In this document: positions 37,876-49,957 of the stretch, in pieces | Layout of the letters: each line of letters starts with the position of its first letter | How positions within the stretch are numbered: the first letter of the stretch is position 1 | Assembly: GCF_963259705.1 (NCBI RefSeq) | Contig: NC_081846.1 | Span: 95,678,641-95,742,640 of the forward strand | Length of the DNA stretch: 64,000 nucleotides | Origin: Myotis daubentonii | Lineage: Eukaryota; Chordata; Mammalia; Chiroptera; Vespertilionidae | Reading direction: 5' to 3' | The notes under the pieces: generated by a model | What the model was told of the DNA's origin: nothing | The model's input: the letters and a program-made list of their open reading frames with translations, nothing else | Database searches by the model: none | Position numbers and translations under genes: made by a program

Positions 37876-39555
37876 TCTAACGTCTTGGAATGACGAGAAT
37901 AGTGTTTCTGTTTACAATTAACGAGGATTGGCTTTGGCGTTCTTTTGTGTGAATCAGTTAAAATGGTGACGATTCCGGTAAATACTTCTAAGCAAACTGT
38001 CTAATTTTGGTAAAACTGTTAAAATACACAATGATAGTTCCCAGAAAGGACTAACAACGTGTAAGAAACACCTCAAGTACACTTAAATGGATTCTTACTA
38101 CATTTACTGTCGTATTCAATCACGGAGGTTTCTAGTGGAAAGCTGTGAAATGACGCAAATACTGGTAATATTTACGTCTCCGGGTACTTCCGGTGGCGTT
38201 ATCACGGGACTGTTATTTGAAATATTAAGAGTTCATGCTTACAGAGCTCAGAATTGGTGTCTAAAGCCTTGGAATGACGAGAATAGTGTTTTTGTTTACA
38301 ATTAAGGAGGATTGGCTTTGGCGTTTTTTTTGTGTGAATCAGTTAAAATGGTGACAATTCCGGTAAATACTTCTAAGCAAACTTTCTAATTTTGGTAAAA
38401 CTGTTAAACTACACAATGATAGTTCCCAGAAATTATTAAGAACGTGTAAGAAACACCTCAAGTACACGTAAATAGAGTCTTACTACATTTACTGTCGTAT
38501 TCAGTCACGGAGGTTTCCAGTGAAAAGCTGTGAAATGACGCAAATACTGGTAATATTTACATCTCCGGGTACTTCCGGTGGCGTTTTCATGGGACTGTAC
38601 TTTGAAATATTAAGAGTTCATGCTTACCGAGCTCAGAATTGGTGTCTAAAGCCTTGGAATGATGAGAATATTGTTTCTCTTTACAATTAAGGAGGATTGG
38701 CTTTGGCGTTTTTTTGTGTGAATCAGTTAAAATGGTGACGATTCCGGTAAATACTTCTAAGCAAACTGTCTAATTTTGGTAAAACTGTTAAAATACACAA
38801 TGATAGCTCCCAGAAAGGACTGACAACGTGTAAGAAACACTTAAATAGATTCTTACTACATTTACTGTCGTATTCAATCACGGAGGTTTCTAGTGGAAAG
38901 CTGTGAAATGACGCAAATACTGGTAATATTTATGTCTCCGGGTACCTCTGGTGGCGTTTTCACGGGACTGTGCTTTGAAATATTAAGAGTTCATGCTTAC
39001 AGAGCTCAGAATTGGTGTCTAAAGCCTTGGAATGACGAGAATAGTGTTTTTGTTTACAATTAAGGAGGATTGGCTTTGGCGTTTTTTTGTGTGAATCAGT
39101 TAAAATGGTGACGATTCCGGTAAATACTTCTAAGCAAACTCTCTAATTTTGGTAAAACTGTTAAAATACACAATGATAGTTCCCAGAAATGACTAAGAAC
39201 GTGTAAGAAACACCTCAAGTACACATAAATAGAGTCTTACTACATTTACTGTCTCATTCAGTCACGGAGGTTTCCAGTGGAAAGCTGTGAAATGACGCAA
39301 ATACTGGTAACATTTAAGTCTCCGGGTACTTCCGGTGGCGTTTTCACGGGACTGTGCTTTGAAATATTAAGAGTTCATGCTTACAGAGCTCAGAATTGGT
39401 GTCTAAAGCCTTGGAATGACGAGAATAGTGTTTTTGTTTACAATTAAGGAGGATTGGCTTTGGCGTTTTTTTGTGTGAATCAGTTAAAATGGTGACGATT
39501 CCGGTAAATACTTCTAAGCAAACTGTCTAATTTTGGTAAAACTGTTAAAATACAC
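37876..39555 (+). repeat. 10-mer-offset copy of 34.0-35.7 kb
   Basis: Matches about 34044-35723 at an offset of 3,832 bp (shared AAATGGATTC, GTTATCACGG, GACTGTACTTTG, GATAGCTCCC, the short-class deletion at 35004/38835 and ACATTTAAGTCTCC near 35478/39310). Near 39555 the match switches: the sequence joins to the copy of 36.49 kb (CACAACGATAG), skipping about 0.77 kb of the original order. This is a recombinant junction between two monomers that lie two apart in the source. Confidence 0.75.
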
Positions 39556-40940
39556 AACGATAGTTCCCAGAAATGATTAAGAACGTGTAAGAAACACCTC
39601 AAGTACACCTAAATACATTCTTACTATATTTACTGTTGTATTCAATCACGGAGGTTTCCAGTGGAAAGCTGTGCAATAACGAAAATACTGGTAATATTTA
39701 GGTCTCCGGGTACTTCCGGTGGCGTTTTCACGGGACTGTGCTTAGAAATATTAAGAGTTGATGATTACAGAGCTCAGAATTGGTGTCTAACGCCTTGGAA
39801 TGACGAGAATAATGTTTCTGTTTACAATTAAGGAGGATTGGCTTTGGTGTTTTTTCGTGTGAATCAGTTAAAATGGTGACGATTCCGGTAAATACTTCTA
39901 AGCAAACTGTCTAATTTTGGTAAAACTGTTAAAATACACAATGATAGTTCACAGAAATGACTAAGAACGTGTAAGAAACACCTCAAGTACACGTAAATAG
40001 AGTCTTACTACATTTACTGTTTCATTCATTCACGGAGGTTTCCAGTGGAAAGCTGTGAAATGACGCAAATACTGGTAATATTTACGTCTCCGGGTACTTC
40101 CGGTGGCGTTCTCACGGGACTGTGCTTTCAAAAATTAAGAGTTCATGCTTACAGAGCTCAGAATTGGTGTCTGAAGCCTTGGAATGACGAGAATATTTTT
40201 TCTCTTTACAATTAAGGAGGATAGGCTTTGGCGTTTTTTTGTGTGAATCAGTTAAAATGGTGAACATTCCGGTAAATACTTCTAAGCAAACTGTCTAATT
40301 TTGGTAAAACTGTTAAAATACACAATGATAGTTCCCAGAAAGGACTAACAACGTGTAAGAAACACCTCAAGTACACTTAAATAGATTCTTACTACATTTA
40401 CTGTCGTATTCAATCACGGAGCTTTCTAGCGGAAAGCTGTGAAATGACGCAAATAATGGTAATATTTACGTCTCCGGGTACTTCCGGTGGCGTTTTTACG
40501 GGACTGTGCTTTGAAATATTAAGAGTTCATGCTTACAGAGCTCAGAATTGGTGTCTAAAGCCTTGGAATGACGAGAATAGTGTTTTTGTTTACAATTAAG
40601 GAGGATTGGCTTTGGCGTTTTTTTTTGTGTGAATCAGTTAAAATGGTGAAGATTCCGGTAAATACTTCTAAGCAAACTGTCTAATTTTGGTAAAACTGTT
40701 AAAATACACAATGATAATTCCCAGAAATGACTAAGAACGTGTAAGAAACACCTCAAGTACACGTAAATAGAGTCTTACTACATTTACTGTCTCATTCATT
40801 CACGGAGGTTTCCAGTGGAAAGCTGTGAAATGACGCAAATACTGGTAATATTTACGTCTCCGGGTACTTCCGGTGGCGTTCTCACGGGACTGTGCTTTCA
40901 AAAATTAAGAGTTCATGCTTACAGAGCTCAGAATTGGTGT
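39556..40940 (+). repeat. 8-mer-offset copy of 36.5-37.9 kb
   Basis: Matches about 36493-37876 at an offset of 3,063-3,065 bp. Shared rare variants are ATATTTAGGTCTCC (36633/39696), TTTTTTCGTGTG, GATAGTTCACAG, TCATTCATTCACGG, GTTCTCACGGG, GCTTTCAAAAATT, GGAGGATAGGC, GTGAACATTCC and GAGCTTTCTAGCGG (37356/40419). The later part overlaps the first 13-mer copy. Confidence 0.76.
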
Positions 40941-41417
40941 CTGAAGCCTTGGAATGACGAGAATATTTTTTCTCTTTACAATTAAGGAGGATTGGCTTTG
41001 GCGTTTTTTTGTGTGAATCAGTTAAAATGGTGACGATTCCGGTAAATACTTCTAAGCAAACTGTCTAATTTTGGTAAAACTGTTAAAATACACAATGATA
41101 GTTCCCAGAAAGGACTAACAACGTGTAAGAAACACCTCAAGTACACTTAAATAGATTCTTACTACATTTACTGTCGTATTCAATCACGGAGGTTTCTAGT
41201 GGAAAGCTGTGAAATGACGCAAATACTGGTAATATTTAAGTCTCCGGGTACTTCCGGTGGCGTTTTCACGGGACTGTGCTTTGAAATATTAAGAGTTCAT
41301 GCTTACAGAGCTCAGAATCGGTGTCTAAAGCCTTGGAATGACGAGAATAGTGTTTTTGTTTACAATTAAGGAGGATTGGCTTTGGCGTTTTTTTTGTGTG
41401 AATCAGTTAAAATGGTG

Positions 41418-42569
41418 AAGATTCCGGTAAATACTTCTAAGCAAACTGTCTAATTTTGGTAAAACTGTTAAAATACACAATGATAATTCCCAGAAATGAC
41501 TAAGAACGTGTAAGAAACACCTCAAGTACACATAAATAGAGTCTTACTACATTTACTGTCTCATTCAGTCACGGAGGTTTCCAGTGGAAAGCTGTGAAAT
41601 GACACAAATACTGGTAATATTTACATCTCCGGGTACTTCCGGTGGCGTTCTCACGGGACTGTGCTTTGAAAAATTAAGAGTTCATGCTTACAGAGCTCAG
41701 AATTGGTGTCTGAAGCCTTGGAATGACGAGAATATTTTTTCTCTTTACAATTAAGGAGGATTGGCTTTGGCGTTTTTTTGTGTGAATCAGTTAAAATGGT
41801 GACGATTCCGGTAAATACTTCTAACCAAACTGTCTAATTTTGGTAAAACTGTTAAAATACACAATGATAGTTCCCAGAAATGATTAAGAACGTGTAAGAA
41901 ACACCTCAAGTACACCTAAATACATTCTTACTATATTTACTGTCGTATTCAATCACGGAGGTTTCCAGTGGAAAGCTGTGCAATGACGAAAATACTGGTA
42001 ATATTTACGTCTCCGGGTACTTCCGGTGGCGTTTTCACGGGACTGTGCTTTGAAAAATTAAGAGTTCATGCTTACAGAGCTCAGAATTGGTGTCTGAAGC
42101 CTTGGAATGACGAGAATATTTTTTCTCTTTACAATTAAGAAGGATTGGCTTTGGCGTTTTTTTGTGTGAATCAGTTAAAATGGTGACGTTTCCGGTAAAT
42201 ACTTCTAAGCAAACTGTCTAATTTTGGTAAAACTGTTAAAATACACAATGATAGTTCCCAGAAAGGACTAACAACGTGTAAGAAACACCTCAAGTACACT
42301 TAAATAGATTCTTACTACATTTACTGTCGTATTCAATCACGGAGGTTTCTAGTGGAAAGCTGTGAAATAACGCAAATACTGGTAATATTTACGTCTCCGG
42401 GTACTTCCGGTGGCGTTTTCACGGGACTGTGCTTTGAAATATTCAGAGTTCATGCTTACAGAGCTCAGAATTGGTGTCTAAAGCCTTGGAATGATGAGAA
42501 TATTGTTTCTCTTTACAATTAAGGAGGATTGGCTTTGGTGTTTTTTTGTGTGAATCAGTTAAAATGGTG
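41418..42569 (+). repeat. Nested 3-mer duplication, copy a (1,152 bp)
   Basis: Inside the 13-mer, three monomers are tandemly duplicated with a 1,152-bp offset: GACACAAATAC at 41601 and 42753, then TTCTAACCAAAC, GTGCAATGACGAAAATAC, AATTAAGAAGG with GACGTTTCCGG, and GAAATAACGC with ATATTCAGAG. Equivalent pairs occur in copy 2 (46418-47569, 47570-48690) and copy 3 (50649-51800, 51801-52921), so this step came before the 5-kb amplification. Confidence 0.85.
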
Positions 42570-43690
42570 ACGATTCCGGTAAATACTTCTAAGCAAACTG
42601 TCTAATTTTGGTAAAACTGTTAAAATACACAATGATAATTCCCAGAAATGACTAAGAACGTGTAAGAAACACCTCAAGTACACATAAATAGAGTCTTACT
42701 ACATTTACTGTCTCATTCAGTCACGGAGGTTTCCAGTGGAAAGCTGTGAAATGACACAAATACTGGTAATATTTACATCTCCGGGTACTTCCGGTGGCGT
42801 TCTCACGGGACTGTGCTTTGAAAAATTAAGAGTTCATGCTTACAGAGCTCAGAATTGGTGTCTGAAGCCTTGGAATGACGAGAATATTTTTTCTCTTTAC
42901 AATTAAGGAGGATTGGCTTTGGCGTTTTTTTGTGTGAATCAGTTAAAATGGTGACGATTCCGGTAAATACTTCTAACCAAACTGTCTAATTTTGGTAAAA
43001 CTGTTAAAATACACAATGATAGTTCCCAGAAATGATTAAGAACGTGTAAGAAACACCTCAAGTACACCTAAATACATTCTTACTATATTTACTGTCGTAT
43101 TCAATCACGGAGGTTTCCAGTGGAAAGCTGTGCAATGACGAAAATACTGGTAATATTTACGTCTCCGGGTACTTCCGGTGGCGTTTTCACGGGACTGTGC
43201 TTTGAAAAATTAAGAGTTCATGCTTACAGAGCTCAGAATTGGTGTCTGAAGCCTTGGAATGACGAGAATATTTTTTCTCTTTACAATTAAGAAGGATTGG
43301 CTTTGGCGTTTTTTTGTGTGAATCAGTTAAAATGGTGACGTTTCCGGTAAATACTTCTAAGCAAACTGTCTAATTTTGGTAAAACTGTTAAAATACACAA
43401 TGATAGTTCCCAGAAAGGACTAACAACGTGTAAGAAACACCTCAAGTACACTTAAATAGATTCTTACTACATTTACTGTCGTATTCAATCACGGAGGTTT
43501 CTAGTGGAAAGCTGTGAAATAACGCAAATACTGGTAATATTTACGTCTCCGGGTACTTCCGGTGGCGTTTTCACGGGACTGTGCTTTGAAATATTCAGAG
43601 TTCATGCTTACAGAGCTCAGAATTGGTGTCTAAAGCCTTGGAATGATGAGAATATTGTTTCTCTTTACAATTAAGGAGGATTGGCTTTGG
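42570..43690 (+). repeat. Nested 3-mer duplication, copy b
   Basis: Second copy of the 1,152-bp triplet. It ends where GGTGTTTTTTTG of the first copy (42537) becomes GGCGATATTTTTTTG (43689). No other difference was seen between the two triplets. Confidence 0.84.
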
Positions 43691-44956
43691 CGATATTTTT
43701 TTGTGTGAATCAGTTAAAATGGTGAAGATTCCGGTAAATACTTCTAAGCAAACTGTCTAATTTTGGTAAAACTGTTAAAATACACAACGATAGTTCCCAG
43801 AAATGATTAAGAACGTGTAAGAAACACCTCAAGTACACCTAAATACATTCTTACTATATTTACTGTCGTATTCAATCACGGAGGTTTCCAGTGGAAAGCT
43901 GTGCAATGACGAAAATACTGGTAATATTTACGTCTCCGGGTACTTCCGGTGGCGTTTTCACGGGACTGTGCTTAGAAATATTAAGAGTTGATGATTACAG
44001 AGCTCAGAATTGGTGTCTAACGCCTTGGAATGACGAGAATTATGTTTCTGTTTACAATTAAGGAGGATTGGCTTTGGTGTTTTTTTGTGTGAATCAGTTA
44101 AAATGGTGACGATTCCGGTAAATACTTCTAAGCAAACTGTCTAATTTTGGTAAAACTGTTAAAATACACAATGATAGTTCCCAGAAAGGACTAACAACGT
44201 GTAAGAAACACCTCAAGTACACTTAAATAGATTCTTACTACATTTACTGTCATATTCAATCACGGAGGTTTCTAGTGGAAAGCTGTGAAATATCGCAAAT
44301 ACTGGTAATATTTACGTCTCCGGGTACTTCCGGTGGCGTTTTCACGGGACTGTGCTTTGAAATATTAAGAGTTCATGCTTACAGAGCTCAGAATTGGTGT
44401 CTAAAGCCTTGGAATGACGAGAATAGTGTTTTTGTTTACAATTAAGGAGGATTGGCTTTGGCGTTTTTTTTTGTGTGAATCAGTTAAAATGGTGAAGATT
44501 CCGGTAAATACTTCTAAGCAAACTGTCTAATTTTGGTAAAACTGTTAAAATACACAATGATAGTTCCCAGAAAGGACTATCAACGTGTAAGAAACACCTC
44601 AAGTACACATAAATAGAGTCTTACTACATTTACTGTCTCATTCAGTCACGGAGGTTTCCAGTGGAAAGCTGTGCAATGACGAAAATACTGGTAATATTTA
44701 CGTCTCCGGGTACTTCCGGTGGCGTTTTCACGGGACTGTGCTTTGAAAAATTAAGAGTTCATGCTTACAGAGCTCAGAATTGGTGTCTAAAGCCTTGGAA
44801 TGACGAGAATAGTGTTTTTGTTTACAATTAAGGAGGATTGGCTTTGGCGTTTTTTTTGTGTGAATCAGTTAAAATGGTGAAGATTCCGGTAAATACTTCT
44901 AAGCAAACTGTCTAATTTTGGTAAAACTGTTAAAATACACAATGATAATTCCCAGA

Positions 44957-47900
44957 AATGACTAAGAACGTGTAAGAAACACCTCAAGTACACGTAAATA
45001 GAGTCTTACTACATTTACTGTCTCATTCATTCACGGAGGTTTCCAGTGGAAAGCTGTGAAATGACGCAAATACTGGTAATATTTACGTCTCCGGGTACTT
45101 CCGGTGGCGTTCTCACGGGACTGTGCTTTCAAAAATTAAGAGTTCATGCTTACAGAGCTCAGAATTGGTGTCTGAAGCCTTGGAATGACGAGAATATTTT
45201 TTCTCTTTACAATTAAGGAGGATTGGCTTTGGCGTTTTTTTGTGTGAATCAGGTAAAATGGTGACGATTCCGGTAAATACTTCTAAGCAAACTGTCTAAT
45301 TTTGGTAAAACTGTTAAAATACACAATGATAGTTCCCAGAAAGGACTAACAACGTGTAAGAAACACCTCAAGTACACTTAAATAGATTCTTACTACATTT
45401 ACTGTCGTATTCAATCACGGAGCTTTCTAGCGGAAAGCTGTGAAATGACGCAAATACTGGTAATATTTACGTCTCCGGGTACTTCCGGTGGCGTTTTTAC
45501 GGGACTGTGCTTTGAAATATTAAGAGTTCATGCTTACAGAGCTCAGAATTGGTGTCTAAAGCCTTGGAATGACGAGAATAGTGTTTTTGTTTACAATTAA
45601 GGAGGATTGGCTTTGGCGTTTTTTTTGTGTGAATCAGTTAAAATGGTGAAGATTCCGGTAAATACTTCTAAGCAAACTGTCTAATTTTGGTAAAACTGTT
45701 AAAATACACAATGATAATTCCCAGAAATGACTAAGAACGTGTAAGAAACACCTCAAGTACACGTAAATAGAGTCTTACTACATTTACTGTCTCATTCATT
45801 CACGGAGGTTTCCAGTGGAAAGCTGTGAAATGACGCAAATACTGGTAATATTTACGTCTCCGGGTACTTCCGGTGGCGTTCTCACGGGACTGTGCTTTCA
45901 AAAATTAAGAGTTCATGCTTACAGAGCTCAGAATTGGTGTCTGAAGCCTTGGAATGACGAGAATATTTTTTCTCTTTACAATTAAGGAGGATTGGCTTTG
46001 GCGTTTTTTTGTGTGAATCAGTTAAAATGGTGACGATTCCGGTAAATACTTCTAAGCAAACTGTCTAATTTTGGTAAAACTGTTAAAATACACAATGATA
46101 GTTCCCAGAAAGGACTAACAACGTGTAAGAAACACCTCAAGTACACTTAAATAGATTCTTACTACATTTACTGTCGTATTCAATCACGGAGGTTTCTAGT
46201 GGAAAGCTGTGAAATGACGCAAATACTGGTAATATTTAAGTCTCCGGGTACTTCCGGTGGCGTTTTCACGGGACTGTGCTTTGAAATATTAAGAGTTCAT
46301 GCTTACAGAGCTCAGAATCGGTGTCTAAAGCCTTGGAATGACGAGAATAGTGTTTTTGTTTACAATTAAGGAGGATTGGCTTTGGCGTTTTTTTTGTGTG
46401 AATCAGTTAAAATGGTGAAGATTCCGGTAAATACTTCTAAGCAAACTGTCTAATTTTGGTAAAACTGTTAAAATACACAATGATAATTCCCAGAAATGAC
46501 TAAGAACGTGTAAGAAACACCTCAAGTACACATAAATAGAGTCTTACTACATTTACTGTCTCATTCAGTCACGGAGGTTTCCAGTGGAAAGCTGTGAAAT
46601 GACACAAATACTGGTAATATTTACATCTCCGGGTACTTCCGGTGGCGTTCTCACGGGACTGTGCTTTGAAAAATTAAGAGTTCATGCTTACAGAGCTCAG
46701 AATTGGTGTCTGAAGCCTTGGAATGACGAGAATATTTTTTCTCTTTACAATTAAGGAGGATTGGCTTTGGCGTTTTTTTGTGTGAATCAGTTAAAATGGT
46801 GACGATTCCGGTAAATACTTCTAACCAAACTGTCTAATTTTGGTAAAACTGTTAAAATACACAATGATAGTTCCCAGAAATGATTAAGAACGTGTAAGAA
46901 ACACCTCAAGTACACCTAAATACATTCTTACTATATTTACTGTCGTATTCAATCACGGAGGTTTCCAGTGGAAAGCTGTGCAATGACGAAAATACTGGTA
47001 ATATTTACGTCTCCGGGTACTTCCGGTGGCGTTTTCACGGGACTGTGCTTTGAAAAATTAAGAGTTCATGCTTACAGAGCTCAGAATTGGTGTCTGAAGC
47101 CTTGGAATGACGAGAATATTTTTTCTCTTTACAATTAAGAAGGATTGGCTTTGGCGTTTTTTTGTGTGAATCAGTTAAAATGGTGACGTTTCCGGTAAAT
47201 ACTTCTAAGCAAACTGTCTAATTTTGGTAAAACTGTTAAAATACACAATGATAGTTCCCAGAAAGGACTAACAACGTGTAAGAAACACCTCAAGTACACT
47301 TAAATAGATTCTTACTACATTTACTGTCGTATTCAATCACGGAGGTTTCTAGTGGAAAGCTGTGAAATAACGCAAATACTGGTAATATTTACGTCTCCGG
47401 GTACTTCCGGTGGCGTTTTCACGGGACTGTGCTTTGAAATATTCAGAGTTCATGCTTACAGAGCTCAGAATTGGTGTCTAAAGCCTTGGAATGATGAGAA
47501 TATTGTTTCTCTTTACAATTAAGGAGGATTGGCTTTGGTGTTTTTTTGTGTGAATCAGTTAAAATGGTGACGATTCCGGTAAATACTTCTAAGCAAACTG
47601 TCTAATTTTGGTAAAACTGTTAAAATACACAATGATAATTCCCAGAAATGACTAAGAACGTGTAAGAAACACCTCAAGTACACATAAATAGAGTCTTACT
47701 ACATTTACTGTCTCATTCAGTCACGGAGGTTTCCAGTGGAAAGCTGTGAAATGACACAAATACTGGTAATATTTACATCTCCGGGTACTTCCGGTGGCGT
47801 TCTCACGGGACTGTGCTTTGAAAAATTAAGAGTTCATGCTTACAGAGCTCAGAATTGGTGTCTGAAGCCTTGGAATGACGAGAATATTTTTTCTCTTTAC

Positions 47901-49957
47901 AATTAAGGAGGATTGGCTTTGGCGTTTTTTTGTGTGAATCAGTTAAAATGGTGACGATTCCGGTAAATACTTCTAACCAAACTGTCTAATTTTGGTAAAA
48001 CTGTTAAAATACACAATGATAGTTCCCAGAAATGATTAAGAACGTGTAAGAAACACCTCAAGTACACCTAAATACATTCTTACTATATTTACTGTCGTAT
48101 TCAATCACGGAGGTTTCCAGTGGAAAGCTGTGCAATGACGAAAATACTGGTAATATTTACGTCTCCGGGTACTTCCGGTGGCGTTTTCACGGGACTGTGC
48201 TTTGAAAAATTAAGAGTTCATGCTTACAGAGCTCAGAATTGGTGTCTGAAGCCTTGGAATGACGAGAATATTTTTTCTCTTTACAATTAAGAAGGATTGG
48301 CTTTGGCGTTTTTTTGTGTGAATCAGTTAAAATGGTGACGTTTCCGGTAAATACTTCTAAGCAAACTGTCTAATTTTGGTAAAACTGTTAAAATACACAA
48401 TGATAGTTCCCAGAAAGGACTAACAACGTGTAAGAAACACCTCAAGTACACTTAAATAGATTCTTACTACATTTACTGTCGTATTCAATCACGGAGGTTT
48501 CTAGTGGAAAGCTGTGAAATAACGCAAATACTGGTAATATTTACGTCTCCGGGTACTTCCGGTGGCGTTTTCACGGGACTGTGCTTTGAAATATTCAGAG
48601 TTCATGCTTACAGAGCTCAGAATTGGTGTCTAAAGCCTTGGAATGATGAGAATATTGTTTCTCTTTACAATTAAGGAGGATTGGCTTTGGCGATATTTTT
48701 TTGTGTGAATCAGTTAAAATGGTGAAGATTCCGGTAAATACTTCTAAGCAAACTGTCTAATTTTGGTAAAACTGTTAAAATACACAACGATAGTTCCCAG
48801 AAATGATTAAGAACGTGTAAGAAACACCTCAAGTACACCTAAATACATTCTTACTATATTTACTGTCGTATTCAATCACGGAGGTTTCCAGTGGAAAGCT
48901 GTGCAATGACGAAAATACTGGTAATATTTACGTCTCCGGGTACTTCCGGTGGCGTTTTCACGGGACTGTGCTTAGAAATATTAAGAGTTGATGATTACAG
49001 AGCTCAGAATTGGTGTCTAACGCCTTGGAATGACGAGAATTATGTTTCTGTTTACAATTAAGGAGGATTGGCTTTGGTGTTTTTTTGTGTGAATCAGTTA
49101 AAATGGTGACGATTCCGGTAAATACTTCTAAGCAAACTGTCTAATTTTGGTAAAACTGTTAAAATACACAATGATAGTTCCCAGAAAGGACTAACAACGT
49201 GTAAGAAACACCTCAAGTACACTTAAATAGATTCTTACTACATTTACTGTCATATTCAATCACGGAGGTTTCTAGTGGAAAGCTGTGAAATATCGCAAAT
49301 ACTGGTAATATTTACGTCTCCGGGTACTTCCGGTGGCGTTTTCACGGGACTGTGCTTTGAAATATTAAGAGTTCATGCTTACAGAGCTCAGAATTGGTGT
49401 CTAAAGCCTTGGAATGACGAGAATAGTGTTTTTGTTTACAATTAAGGAGGATTGGCTTTGGCGTTTTTTTTTGTGTGAATCAGTTAAAATGGTGAAGATT
49501 CCGGTAAATACTTCTAAGCAAACTGTCTAATTTTGGTAAAACTGTTAAAATACACAATGATAGTTCCCAGAAAGGACTATCAACGTGTAAGAAACACCTC
49601 AAGTACACATAAATAGAGTCTTACTACATTTACTGTCTCATTCAGTCACGGAGGTTTCCAGTGGAAAGCTGTGCAATGACGAAAATACTGGTAATATTTA
49701 CGTCTCCGGGTACTTCCGGTGGCGTTTTCACGGGACTGTGCTTTGAAAAATTAAGAGTTCATGCTTACAGAGCTCAGAATTGGTGTCTAAAGCCTTGGAA
49801 TGACGAGAATAGTGTTTTTGTTTACAATTAAGGAGGATTGGCTTTGGCGTTTTTTTTGTGTGAATCAGTTAAAATGGTGAAGATTCCGGTAAATACTTCT
49901 AAGCAAACTGTCTAATTTTGGTAAAACTGTTAAAATACACAATGATAATTCCCAGAA
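44957..49957 (+). repeat. 13-mer HOR, copy 2 (~5,000 bp)
   Basis: Second copy, nearly identical to copy 1. CTAAGAACGT at 44962 pairs with 39961 and with 49962. It has a private CAGGTAAAATGG near 45250. In the third copy everything from about 46.2 kb onwards is found again at a 4,231-bp offset. Confidence 0.88.

Larger units (their letters stand above)
39957..44956 (+). repeat. 13-mer HOR, copy 1 (~5,000 bp)
   Basis: Thirteen full-length monomers recur at an offset of 5,000 bp (5,001 before a T9/T8 tract difference near 40618/45619). Paired landmarks are GAGCTTTCTAGCGG 40419/45420, CTCAGAATCGG 41311/46311, GACACAAATAC 41601/46601, GCGATATTTTT 43691/48691 and AATATCGCAAATAC 44290/49290. A few copy-1 differences exist (GTTTCATTCATT near 40019, GGATAGGC near 40219, AAATAATGG near 40452). 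No short-class monomers are present; lengths above 384 come from T8/T9 tracts and the GATA variant. Confidence 0.88.
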
